Source of the DNA: Aliitabrizicola sp041905595
GTDB lineage: Bacteria; Pseudomonadota; Alphaproteobacteria; Rhodobacterales; Rhodobacteraceae
Assembly (NCBI GenBank): GCA_041905595.1
Contig: JAYRKT010000017.1
Span: 1 to 64,000 of the forward strand
Length of the DNA: 64,000 nt
Reading direction: 5' to 3'
The position numbers and the translations under genes were made by a program. A model generated the notes under the pieces. That model saw only the letters and a program-made list of their open reading frames with translations. It was not told the DNA's origin and searched no databases. Shown piece after piece: positions 26,166 to 33,733 of the stretch (the stretch's first letter is position 1; each line of letters starts with the position of its first letter).

Positions 26166-27143
26166 ATGGATGTGTCGGATCTTGCCAGTCGCGTGATCGC
26201 CGGGGATCGCCGGGCATTGGCCCGCGCGATCACGCTGGTGGAAAGCGGCCGGGCCGATCATCGCACGCAGGCTCTGGCGCTGATCGACGCTTTGCGCGGC
26301 GCCGGGCGCGAGGCACTGCGCATCGGGCTGTCGGGCACGCCGGGGGTCGGCAAGTCGAGCTTCATCGAGAGCTTTGGCCTGATGCTGACCGGGCAGGGGC
26401 TGCGCGTTGCGGTTCTGGCTGTCGATCCATCCTCGGCTCGGTCGGGCGGTTCGATCCTTGGCGACAAGACGCGGATGGAGCAGCTATCGCGCGACCCGCT
26501 GGCCTTCATCCGCCCCTCGCCCAGCCAGAGCCACCTCGGCGGCGTCGCCCGCCGCACCCGTGAGGCCGTGGCAATCTGCGAAGCGGCAGGCTTCGACGTG
26601 GTCCTGATCGAGACGGTCGGCGTCGGCCAGTCCGAAACCATGGTGGCCGAACTCTGCGATCTGTTCCTGCTGCTGCTTGCGCCGGCGGGTGGGGATGAGT
26701 TGCAGGGGGTCAAGCGCGGCATCATGGAGATGGCCGATCTCATCCTGGTCAACAAGGCGGATGGCGATCTGAAACCGGCGGCGATCCGGACATGCGCCGA
26801 CTATGCGGGCGCTCTGCGCCTGCTCCGCCACCGTCCGCAGGACCCACCGGGTTTTCCCAAGGCCATGACGGTTTCGGCGGCGGAACAGACCGGGCTGGAT
26901 ACCGCCTGGTCCGAGATGCAGGCGCTCGCCCGCTGGCGTCGGGAAAGCGGGCATTGGCAGGACCACCGCGCCGCGCAGGCCCGCCACTGGTTCGAGGCCG
27001 AGGTGCGTGCCGGCCTGCTTGCCGCGCTCGAAACATCCAAGGCCCGCGCGACCCTCGACCAGTTCGGTGCCGAGGTCGCCGCAGGCCACCTCTCCCCCGA
27101 ATCTGCGGCCGAGCGATTCCTCGCGGGCTTGAAATCCGCCTGA
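26166..27143 (+). CDS. meaB: Methylmalonyl-CoA mutase-associated GTPase MeaB
   Basis: A G3E-family GTPase that protects and reloads the adenosylcobalamin-dependent methylmalonyl-CoA mutase. The 325-residue protein has the P-loop GTPGVGKSS (57-65), VDPSSARSGGSILGDKTRM after the second strand, ETVGVGQSE and the guanine-specificity NKAD. The frame opens at 26121, but ATG 26166 with GGAGG seven bases upstream gives the normal length. It works in the same pathway as mce (4027-4431), although the mutase genes are not in this window. Repeat copy C follows its stop by six bases. Confidence 0.96.
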   Translation: MDVSDLASRVIAGDRRALARAITLVESGRADHRTQALALIDALRGAGREALRIGLSGTPGVGKSSFIESFGLMLTGQGLRVAVLAVDPSSARSGGSILGDKTRMEQLSRDPLAFIRPSPSQSHLGGVARRTREAVAICEAAGFDVVLIETVGVGQSETMVAELCDLFLLLLAPAGGDELQGVKRGIMEMADLILVNKADGDLKPAAIRTCADYAGALRLLRHRPQDPPGFPKAMTVSAAEQTGLDTAWSEMQALARWRRESGHWQDHRAAQARHWFEAEVRAGLLAALETSKARATLDQFGAEVAAGHLSPESAAERFLAGLKSA

Positions 27144-27149
27144 CCCCGG

Positions 27150-27222
27150 TTTCTTCTTGGCCGAAATACCCTCGGGGGTGAATGTCCCGCAGGGACAGAG
27201 GGGGCGGAAGGCCCCCTTCTTT
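27150..27222 (+). repeat. Intergenic 3'-end repeat, copy C, with terminator hairpin
   Basis: Directly after the meaB stop: TTTCTTCTTGGCC, AAATACCCTCGGGGGTG, a small hairpin TGTCCC-gca-GGGACA (27183-27197), then GGGGGC-ggaag-GCCCCC (27200-27216) followed by TTCTTTC. The layout (pyrimidine run, CTCGGGGG core, GC hairpin) matches copies A and B. The final hairpin with its T-rich tail looks like a rho-independent terminator for meaB. Confidence 0.75.
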
Positions 27223-27257
27223 CGGTGCGTCCTGCGGAAAACCGGCGGGTGAATCGC

Positions 27258-27286
27258 TTGACGCCGCCGCGCTTTGCCCCTAAACG
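27258..27286 (+). promoter_or_regulatory. Predicted rpmB promoter
   Basis: CTTGACG with -35 TTGACG at 27258-27263, a 17-base spacer, then TAAACG at 27281-27286 as a degenerate -10. Distance to the rpmB ATG is about 100 bases. The -35 is strong and the -10 weak. Confidence 0.5.
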
Positions 27287-27387
27287 GCGCCGATGGAATT
27301 GCGGGCGCACCTCTTCGGGGTGGGCTGTCCGCTTGACGGAAGACCTCGGCAGACCAGCCCTGCCGGTTCAAAACAAGGATAAGACCG

Positions 27388-27675
27388 ATGTCGCGCGTTT
27401 GCGAACTGAGTGGCAAGGGCCCGATCACCGGGAACAAGGTGAGCCACGCCAACAACAAGACCCGCCGGCGCTTCCTGCCGAACCTGAACGATGTCACCCT
27501 GATCTCTGACGTTCTGGGCCAGTCGTTCCAGTTCCGCGTGTCGGCTGCGGCGCTCCGCACCGTCGATCACCGCGGCGGCCTCGACGCGTTCCTCGCCAAG
27601 GCGAAGGACGATGAACTGTCGGATCGCGCGCTGAAGATCAAGAAAGAGATCGAGAAGGTCCAGGCGGCTGCCTGA
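27388..27675 (+). CDS. rpmB: 50S ribosomal protein L28
   Basis: A 95-residue ribosomal protein bL28 of the large subunit. The sequence MSRVCELSGKGPITGNKVSH and then NNKTRRRFLPNLNDV is diagnostic, with the Lys/Arg-rich rRNA-binding surface. It is a single-gene unit: a promoter-like pair lies at 27258-27286 and a strong terminator follows at 27700-27735. Confidence 0.98.
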   Translation: MSRVCELSGKGPITGNKVSHANNKTRRRFLPNLNDVTLISDVLGQSFQFRVSAAALRTVDHRGGLDAFLAKAKDDELSDRALKIKKEIEKVQAAA

Positions 27676-27699
27676 GTCCTTTCACCTTGACGGACAGTG

Positions 27700-27735
27700 A
27701 AGGGCCCTGCCACTTGGCGGGGCCTTTTCCTTTTT
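27700..27735 (+). terminator. Rho-independent terminator after rpmB
   Basis: A 12-bp stem (27700-27711 with 27716-27727, two G-T wobbles, tetraloop actt) followed by TTTTCCTTTTT. This is the best textbook terminator in the window. It ends only ten bases before the start codon of the next gene. Confidence 0.9.
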
Positions 27736-27745
27736 GGACCGCCTG

Positions 27746-28297
27746 ATGTCGCCGTTCCTGACCCTGCCCGCCGCCTTGTCGCCGACCGAATGCGACGATG
27801 TCATCGCCTTGGCCCGCGCCGCGCAGCTCCGCGACGCGGGGTTGGTCGGTGGCACGACCCGGCATGGCATCCGCCGGGCCGACATCGCCTGGCTTGATGA
27901 TCTCGAGGGCGGAAGCTGGGCGATGGACCGCCTGATCGGTCTTGTCGCCCGCGCCAATCGTGACGGCTACGCGTTCGACCTGAGCGAGTTCGGCGAAAGC
28001 GCCCAGATTGCCCGTTACGGGGCCGAGCGTGAGGGCCATTTCGACTGGCATTCCGACATCGGCGCCGGAAACTGGGCGGCGAAGCGCAAGCTGACCATCG
28101 TCCTGCAACTTTCCGATCCGGATAGCTATGAGGGCGGCACGCTCGAACTCCGCCCCGACAGCAATATCCACGCCGCCCCGCGGGACCGTGGCACCGCCAC
28201 GGTCTTCCCCAGCTTCGTGCTGCATCGCGTGACGCCGGTCACCAGCCGCGAACGCTGGTCGCTGACGCTCTGGGCGCATGGCCCGGCCTTCCGCTGA
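27746..28297 (+). CDS. 2-oxoglutarate/Fe(II) oxygenase
   Basis: A 183-residue double-stranded beta-helix dioxygenase, similar to PKHD-type (YbiX-like) hydroxylases. The iron triad is H102, D104 (HFDWHSD) and H160 (VLHRVTPV), and the 2-oxoglutarate-binding Arg is probably R168 or R170 (RERWSLT). The hydroxylated substrate is unknown. ATG 27746 has only a weak GGA upstream and sits right behind the rpmB terminator. Its stop overlaps the phosphatase start (ATGA). Confidence 0.9.
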   Translation: MSPFLTLPAALSPTECDDVIALARAAQLRDAGLVGGTTRHGIRRADIAWLDDLEGGSWAMDRLIGLVARANRDGYAFDLSEFGESAQIARYGAEREGHFDWHSDIGAGNWAAKRKLTIVLQLSDPDSYEGGTLELRPDSNIHAAPRDRGTATVFPSFVLHRVTPVTSRERWSLTLWAHGPAFR

Positions 28298-28770
28298 TGA
28301 CGCGCGTGCTGTTCCTCTGCCTTGGCAACATCTGCCGTTCGCCGACGGCCGAGGGGGTTCTGCGGCGCATGGCCGAGGAGGCCGGGCTTGACCTTGCCAT
28401 CGACAGTTGCGGGACCGGAGACTGGCATGCAGGCGAGCCGCCCGACCGCCGCGCCATCGCCGCGGCTGCGCGGCGCGGCTATGACCTGACGCCGCTGCGC
28501 GCACGGCAACTGACGCCAGAGGATTTCACCCGCTTCGACCTGATCCTGGCGATGGACCGCACCAACCTGCAGGGGGCCGAGGCCCGACGGGCGGACGGGG
28601 CAGGGGCGCGGCTTGAGCTGTTTCTAAGCCTGATTGACGAGAAAGGGCCCGGCCCCAGGTCAATGGATGTGCCGGACCCCTGGTATTCGGGCGATTTCGA
28701 CGGAACGCTCGACCTGATCGAGGAAGGGTGCCGCGCCCTGATCCGACGCCTCTCTCAGCCGGCGCAATAG
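28297..28770 (+). CDS. Low-molecular-weight protein-tyrosine phosphatase
   Basis: A 157-residue cytoplasmic phosphatase. The catalytic loop C8-LGNIC-R14-S is the CX5R motif at the N-terminus, and the general acid is in DPWYSG. Bacterial members remove phosphate from tyrosine, often on kinases of exopolysaccharide export, but no such kinase is near. It is translationally coupled to the oxygenase gene. Its last 16 bases overlap the convergent gene on the minus strand. Confidence 0.94.
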   Translation: MTRVLFLCLGNICRSPTAEGVLRRMAEEAGLDLAIDSCGTGDWHAGEPPDRRAIAAAARRGYDLTPLRARQLTPEDFTRFDLILAMDRTNLQGAEARRADGAGARLELFLSLIDEKGPGPRSMDVPDPWYSGDFDGTLDLIEEGCRALIRRLSQPAQ

Positions 28771-29072
28771 GCCGAGGCGGTGTCGGTGAAGTTGCGATAG
28801 CGGTCCCAGAAGGCATCGTCGGACGAGCGGGTGGACAGACGCACTTCCTGCGCCTTCTCCGGGTCCTCGAAGAACTTCGCAGCGCGGCGCTGATCGGAGT
28901 TGCTCAGCGTCTGGTCGGCGGCCTGCTGGATGCAGCTGCACATGCTGCTGGTCGCGCCGCTGCGGTCAGAGCGGTTGCAGGCCTTCTCGATCGGGCCACC
29001 GGCAAGGGCCACCGTCGACGCTAGGGGAAGAAAAAGCGCGGCCATGACCGCGACACGGATGGAAGACTTCAT
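28755..29072 (-). CDS. Small exported four-cysteine protein ('arginine transporter'-type)
   Basis: A 105-residue secreted protein. A signal peptide (VAVMAALFLPLASTVALA) is followed by AGGPIEKACNRSDRSGATS, a CSC pair and NSDQRRAAKFFEDPEKAQEV, with cysteines C32, C45, C47 and C103 that could form two disulfides. Near-identical layouts occur across Rhodobacteraceae, commonly named arginine transporter in databases, but nothing in the sequence supports transport: there is no membrane domain and the size is too small. The true role is unknown. The start at 29072 is chosen for the signal peptide. Confidence 0.8.
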   Translation of the reverse strand: MKSSIRVAVMAALFLPLASTVALAGGPIEKACNRSDRSGATSSMCSCIQQAADQTLSNSDQRRAAKFFEDPEKAQEVRLSTRSSDDAFWDRYRNFTDTASAYCAG

Positions 29073-29284
29073 CTGCTCTGCCTCGTGGTTTTCCGCAGCT
29101 GAACCTGCGGTTTTTCTGCCACGCAGTATGCCGATTCGGCGGAAAAACTTCAACCCGCCGCCCGGGCTGGCAAGTTCCCGCCGATCGGGGTGCCCCGACA
29201 CCCGTCCTGACCCCTTGCCGGGCGGCGGAATTCCGCGCAAATCCGCTTGCTTGACCGCCCAACAAAACCTGCCATAAGCCGCGC

Positions 29285-31084
29285 ATGACCCAGCTTTCGC
29301 ATATCCGCAACTTCTCGATCGTGGCCCATATCGACCACGGCAAATCCACGCTGGCCGACCGCCTGATCCAGTCGACCGGCACCGTGGCCGACCGCGACAT
29401 GAAGGCGCAGTTGCTCGACAGCATGGATATCGAGCGCGAGCGTGGCATCACCATCAAGGCCAACACCGTGCGCCTCGACTACAAGGCGAAGGACGGCCAG
29501 CATTACGTGCTGAACCTGATCGACACGCCCGGCCATGTCGACTTCGCCTATGAGGTCAGCCGCTCGATGCGCGCCGTCGAAGGCTCGCTTCTCGTCGTTG
29601 ACGCCTCCCAGGGGGTCGAGGCGCAGACGCTCGCCAACGTCTATCAGGCGATTGATGCCGGGCACGAGATCGTGCCGGTCCTGAACAAGATCGACCTGCC
29701 GGCGGCCGAGCCCGACCGCGTGCGCGCGCAGATCGAGGATGTGATCGGCCTTGATGCCTCGGACGCCGTGCTGATCTCGGCCAAGTCGGGCCTTGGCATC
29801 CCCGATGTGCTGGAGGCGATCGTGCATCGCCTGCCGGCCCCCAAGGGCGACCGCAACGCGCCCCTGAAGGCGATGCTGGTCGACAGCTGGTATGACGCCT
29901 ATCTCGGCGTCGTCGTCATGATCCGCGTCATGGATGGCGTCATCAGGAAGGGCGACCGCATCCGCATGATGCAGACCGGCGCGATCTACGGGATCGACAA
30001 GCTGGCCGTGCTGAAGCCGCAGATGGTCGACATCGCCGAGCTTGGCCCGGGCGAGATCGGCGTGCTGACCGCCTCGATCAAGCAGGTGCGCGACACCCGT
30101 GTCGGCGACACCATCACGCATGAGAGGAAGCCCTGCGACCAGCCGCTGCCGGGCTTCAAGCCGGCGCAGCCGGTGGTGTTCTGCGGCCTCTTCCCGGTCG
30201 ATGCCAACGACTTCGAGGCGCTGCGCGACGCCATCGAGAAGCTCGCGCTCAACGACGCCTCCTTCAGCTACGAGATGGAAACCTCGGCCGCGCTCGGCTT
30301 CGGCTTCCGCTGCGGCTTCCTTGGCCTTCTGCACCTCGAGGTGGTCCGCGACCGGCTGGAGCGGGAATACGACCTCGACCTCATCACCACCGCGCCCTCG
30401 GTGGTCTACCACATCTACATGCGCGACGGCTCGATGATGGAGTTGCACAACCCCGCCGACATGCCCGACCTGACCCATGTCGACCACCTGGAAGAGCCGC
30501 GCATCAAGGCGACGATCATGGTGCCCGACGAATATCTGGGCGACATCCTGAAGCTCTGCCAGGACCGGCGCGGCATCCAGCTGAACCTGACCTATGCCGG
30601 CAACCGCGCGATGGTCGAATACGACCTGCCGCTGAACGAGGTGGTGTTTGATTTCTACGACCGGCTGAAATCGGTGACCAAGGGCTATGCCAGCTTCGAC
30701 TACCAGATCACCGGCTACCGCGAGGATGACCTGGTGAAGATGTCGGTGCTGGTGAACGACGAGCCGGTCGATGCCCTGTCGATGATGGTCCACCGCGCCC
30801 GCGCCGAGCTGCGCGGCCGGGCGATGGTCGAGAAGCTCAAGGAACTGATCCCCCGCCACATGTTCAAGATCCCGATCCAGGCGGCCATCGGCGGCCGCGT
30901 GATCGCGCGCGAGACGATCTCCGCCATGCGCAAGGACGTGACGGCGAAGTGCTACGGCGGCGACGCCACCCGGAAGCGCAAGCTTCTGGACAAGCAGAAG
31001 GAAGGGAAGAAGCGGATGCGCCAGTTCGGGAAGGTCGAGATCCCGCAGCAGGCGTTTATTAACGCGCTGAAGATGGATGGGTGA
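29285..31084 (+). CDS. lepA: Elongation factor 4 (LepA)
   Basis: A ribosome-associated translational GTPase that acts on stalled or mispositioned ribosomes and helps 30S assembly. The 599-residue protein has G1 AHIDHGKST (14-22), G3 DTPGH, G4 NKIDLP, EF-G-like domains and the LepA-specific C-terminal domain (CYGGDATRKRKLLDKQKEG). The last codons (GCG TTT ATT AAC GCG) are slightly less GC-rich than the body. The stop TGA shares its A with the start of the next, unrelated gene. Confidence 0.98.
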   Translation: MTQLSHIRNFSIVAHIDHGKSTLADRLIQSTGTVADRDMKAQLLDSMDIERERGITIKANTVRLDYKAKDGQHYVLNLIDTPGHVDFAYEVSRSMRAVEGSLLVVDASQGVEAQTLANVYQAIDAGHEIVPVLNKIDLPAAEPDRVRAQIEDVIGLDASDAVLISAKSGLGIPDVLEAIVHRLPAPKGDRNAPLKAMLVDSWYDAYLGVVVMIRVMDGVIRKGDRIRMMQTGAIYGIDKLAVLKPQMVDIAELGPGEIGVLTASIKQVRDTRVGDTITHERKPCDQPLPGFKPAQPVVFCGLFPVDANDFEALRDAIEKLALNDASFSYEMETSAALGFGFRCGFLGLLHLEVVRDRLEREYDLDLITTAPSVVYHIYMRDGSMMELHNPADMPDLTHVDHLEEPRIKATIMVPDEYLGDILKLCQDRRGIQLNLTYAGNRAMVEYDLPLNEVVFDFYDRLKSVTKGYASFDYQITGYREDDLVKMSVLVNDEPVDALSMMVHRARAELRGRAMVEKLKELIPRHMFKIPIQAAIGGRVIARETISAMRKDVTAKCYGGDATRKRKLLDKQKEGKKRMRQFGKVEIPQQAFINALKMDG

Positions 31085-32688
31085 TGAAAGAGTTTTTTGT
31101 CAGTCGTGCGGTCCTAAAATCCAAAGGTATCCATTTTTCTGACGATCAAGTTGTAGCCATTGTCGGGCCGAACAGCAGCGGCAAGAGTGCTTTGCTGTCG
31201 TCAATGTATGGACGGCTTACTGCGGATTCTCAATACGTGAGGGCCAGTCAAGTGTCAGAACTGGCCGTTACTCGCTTGTCCGATACCAAAGAGTTTAAGG
31301 ATCATATTGAGAATATATTCACGTACAAAGACAGGACAATCTACTGGTTCGGCAATGCAATTGGAATATCAGATAGTTATGAAGCCACGGTTGCGATGTG
31401 GCTTCAGCCGCGCGGTCTACTTCATCACATGAACAAATCTCTAGCTGATTATATATCGGCGCGAGACCGTCTGCAATCCGTTGCTCATGTACATCAGCTC
31501 GATTTGCTCCGAGACCAACCTTCTCATCCATTTCATCTCTTGTATAAGTTTCCGGACAAAGAAAATAGACTTAGCGAGGTTTCAAGGAAGATCTTTGGAG
31601 TTGACGTGATGTTGAATCCCGGAGCGGGTTCTGTGCTTGCCCTGCATGTTGGGGAAAAGATTGACGCCGCAAGTTATGGGGGAGATCGCGACCAAAGATA
31701 CGCTAATGAAGTTTTCAAACTGCCCGAGATCGAAACACAAGGGGACGGAGTTCAAGCGACAATTGGTCTTCTGGCTCGAGTATTAGTAAGCCCTGCGGTC
31801 TGTATTTTTGTGGATGAGCCGGACCTTTATCTGCATCCTCCTCAAGCTACCACTTTGGCAATGGCTTTAACTGCGGCGACTACTGGGAAGCAGTTGTTTA
31901 TCTCCACACACAGCGCTCGCTTCCTTCAGGGGCTGTTTTCTGCTGCTCCAGAACGGCTTAAGCTAATTCGATTGTTCAAGGAGGGGCAATCCTTTGACAA
32001 TGCTGAGGTTGATGAGGATATATTCTTGGAGGTCAAGAAAGATCCAGTTCTTAGGTTTACAAATATATTAGACGCACTTTTTTTTGACGTATCAGTCGTT
32101 TGTGAGGATCCATCTGACTGTCTATTTTTCAAATCTTCATTGGAGAGATTGGGGCATGGCGAGCTGATTGAGAACACCTTTTGGACGGGTGCATACGGAA
32201 AAAGCAATTTGCCAAAGCTGGCCAGAATTTGCCGAGCTATGCGAGTTAAGACCATCGTTATTTGCGATATCGATGTTCTATCTCCGGAAGGCAATAGTCA
32301 CATCAACGTTCTTAAACCGCTTCTTGAGGCCTTCGGTGAAACGCCGGATGACATTATTTCGCAAGTTGAAAAACTTCACCGAATGGTGGCGGGCAACGCA
32401 AGAGTGACTTGGAGGACCATAAAGGACTTGGGGTTGCGAGCTCTAGAGACAGACAGTGCTAGTCACGCCGCGGCGCAGAAAATACTGAGCGACCTATTAG
32501 ATTTTGGTATAATAGTTATACCATTTGGTGAAGTTGAGTCGCTTTGTTCGCCTCAAAAAGAGGGGCATGGAATTCAGGCGATCAATGCAATGCTTGACAT
32601 GGATATTGATGATCCGGCATTGAGTAATGCTCGCCGGCTTTGTGGAACTATCATCGGATGTTTGCAAGCGAGCGGCAACGAGGAATAG
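31084..32688 (+). CDS. OLD-like ATPase with C-terminal TOPRIM domain
   Basis: A 534-residue protein whose composition is strikingly AT-richer than every neighbour, indicating recent transfer. The N-terminal ABC-type ATPase has Walker A GPNSSGKS (28-35), a signature-like QGDGVQA (219-225), Walker B CIFVDEP (240-246) continuing DLYLHPPQ, and STHSA (274-278). A TOPRIM-like nuclease domain follows: E341 and D345 in VVCEDPSDCLFF, and D395/D397 in IVICDIDVL. This is the architecture of OLD-family nucleases and related anti-phage effectors. It starts on the last base of lepA's stop; GTG 31081 is an alternative. No gajB-type helicase is adjacent. Confidence 0.85.
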   Translation: MKEFFVSRAVLKSKGIHFSDDQVVAIVGPNSSGKSALLSSMYGRLTADSQYVRASQVSELAVTRLSDTKEFKDHIENIFTYKDRTIYWFGNAIGISDSYEATVAMWLQPRGLLHHMNKSLADYISARDRLQSVAHVHQLDLLRDQPSHPFHLLYKFPDKENRLSEVSRKIFGVDVMLNPGAGSVLALHVGEKIDAASYGGDRDQRYANEVFKLPEIETQGDGVQATIGLLARVLVSPAVCIFVDEPDLYLHPPQATTLAMALTAATTGKQLFISTHSARFLQGLFSAAPERLKLIRLFKEGQSFDNAEVDEDIFLEVKKDPVLRFTNILDALFFDVSVVCEDPSDCLFFKSSLERLGHGELIENTFWTGAYGKSNLPKLARICRAMRVKTIVICDIDVLSPEGNSHINVLKPLLEAFGETPDDIISQVEKLHRMVAGNARVTWRTIKDLGLRALETDSASHAAAQKILSDLLDFGIIVIPFGEVESLCSPQKEGHGIQAINAMLDMDIDDPALSNARRLCGTIIGCLQASGNEE

Positions 32689-32758
32689 TTTTGCTTAGCG
32701 CTTGAGTTGTTCTTGACCCGACGGTGTATCTATCCCTCCTCATTTGACTCTAGTCCAA

Positions 32759-32795
32759 TCAGGTCGCGCCCGCCGAGCGGTTTGGCGCGACCTGA
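32759..32795. repeat. 12-bp inverted repeat beyond the ATPase gene
   Basis: TCAGGTCGCGCC and GGCGCGACCTGA form a perfect 12-bp stem around a 13-base loop, 70 bases after the ATPase stop. GACTC (32746) and GAGTC (32794) lie beside or within its edges and are both GANTC sites. It marks the return to GC-rich sequence and could be a terminator or element boundary. Confidence 0.6.
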
Positions 32796-32829
32796 GTCCG
32801 GCCGGTGGACAAGCGGATATCCCCACCAC

Positions 32830-32849
32830 CCCGATCCTCGGGGATCGGG
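32830..32849. repeat. 8-bp hairpin with TCGG loop
   Basis: CCCGATCC-tcgg-GGATCGGG is a perfect stem-loop inside the 278-base space 32689-32966. With the inverted repeat at 32759-32795 and a weaker GGGGC/GCCCC pair near 32899-32915 it makes this gap unusually structured. No protein-coding frame is convincing in the gap. Confidence 0.5.
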
Positions 32850-32966
32850 CGTTCGGCGCTGCAAACTGTCCACTGGACCTTTGCTTTCGGGGCCTCTGGC
32901 GCCCCTCTCCGGAACCTTTGCCAGCCGCAGCGGTTGCCTTGGTCCACCCCAAGGCAGGAGAGCCCA

Positions 32967-33446
32967 ATGCCCGACGAACAGGAAATCGAACGCAGGTTCT
33001 GGAGCGCGCTGCGGTCGGACATGACCGTCATGCTCGGCATCGACGGCACCTTTCCCCGACCGATGACGGCGCAGGTCGAGGACGAGGATCGCGGGCCGAT
33101 CTGGTTCTTCACCTCGCGCAAGTCCGAATTGGTGTCGCGCATGGCCGGCGGTTGCCCGGGCTGGATGACCTTCACCGACAAGGGCCAGAACCTCTGGGCC
33201 TCGGTGAAGGGGCGGCTGTCGGTGTCGAACGATCCGGCGGTGGTCGACCGCCTCTGGTCGCCCTTCATTGCCGCCTGGTTCGACGGCGGCAAGTCCGACC
33301 CCGATCTCGTGCTCCTGCGCTTCGACCCGGCCGATGCCGAGATCTGGATCGACGGATCGAGCTTCCTTGCCGGCCTGAAGATGCTGCTCGGGTCCGATCC
33401 GAAAGAGGACTACAAGGACAACGTCGCCCGGGTCACGCTCAACTGA
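32967..33446 (+). CDS. Pyridoxamine 5'-phosphate oxidase-like stress protein
   Basis: A 159-residue protein of the flavin-binding split-barrel fold, resembling the general stress protein 26 group. Typical segments are FWSALRSDMTVMLG, GPIWFFTSRKSELV and GRLSVSNDPAVVDRLW, with AAWFDGGKSDPDLVLLRF at the dimer side. These proteins bind FMN or F420; no specific reaction can be assigned. GGCAGGAG precedes ATG 32967. It is the first clearly native GC-rich gene after the acquired ATPase. Confidence 0.9.
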   Translation: MPDEQEIERRFWSALRSDMTVMLGIDGTFPRPMTAQVEDEDRGPIWFFTSRKSELVSRMAGGCPGWMTFTDKGQNLWASVKGRLSVSNDPAVVDRLWSPFIAAWFDGGKSDPDLVLLRFDPADAEIWIDGSSFLAGLKMLLGSDPKEDYKDNVARVTLN

Positions 33447-33563
33447 GGCGGCCGGAACCGGTACCCCGCGCGACGCGGTGCCGGTTCCGCCCCCGCCCAT
33501 GCGTCACATCCCTGTTGCGGACAGACGTCATCCTGCGCGCACACAAGGCCCAGGGAGGCATCC

Positions 33564-33728
33564 ATGTCCGCCATGCCGATTCCCGTCCTTCTCCGTCGCT
33601 CGCGCCGCCGGATGGCCGTGCGGCTGGCACGCGCCTCGCGGCAGGTCAGGCGGATCGGCGCGCCGAGGGTGCATGACATCACCCCCGAGGTCCGGGCGCT
33701 GATCAAAGGCTATCGCGGGGTCTTCTGA
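33564..33728 (+). CDS. Small basic hypothetical protein
   Basis: A 54-residue very basic protein: MSAMPIPVLLRRSRRRMAVR at the N-terminus and HDITPEVRALIKGYRGVF at the end. I do not recognise it. The case for coding is the strong GGGAGG at 33553-33558, five bases before the ATG, and the C-terminal helix-like segment. Its stop lies six bases from the convergent CBS gene. It could be a nucleic-acid-binding or ribosome-associated microprotein, which is a guess from charge alone. Confidence 0.5.
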   Translation: MSAMPIPVLLRRSRRRMAVRLARASRQVRRIGAPRVHDITPEVRALIKGYRGVF

Positions 33729-33733
33729 AGCGG

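Noticed and set aside
29150..30859. A 569-codon minus-strand frame
   Set aside because: Antisense to lepA, His/Asp/Val-rich mirror product typical of shadow frames.
31084..32688. Gabija system (GajA plus GajB)
   Set aside because: The ATPase-TOPRIM half is present but no UvrD-like helicase gene follows; the next gene is a flavin-fold protein.
31045..32715. Possible direct repeats flanking the acquired ATPase (TTTATTAACGCGCTGAAG versus TTTTGCTTAGCGCTTGAG)
   Set aside because: Only about 10 of 18 positions agree, which is not enough to call attachment sites.
32744..33676. A 310-codon plus-strand frame over the structured gap
   Set aside because: It overlaps the flavin-split-barrel gene in another frame, which has clear family features and a better ribosome site.
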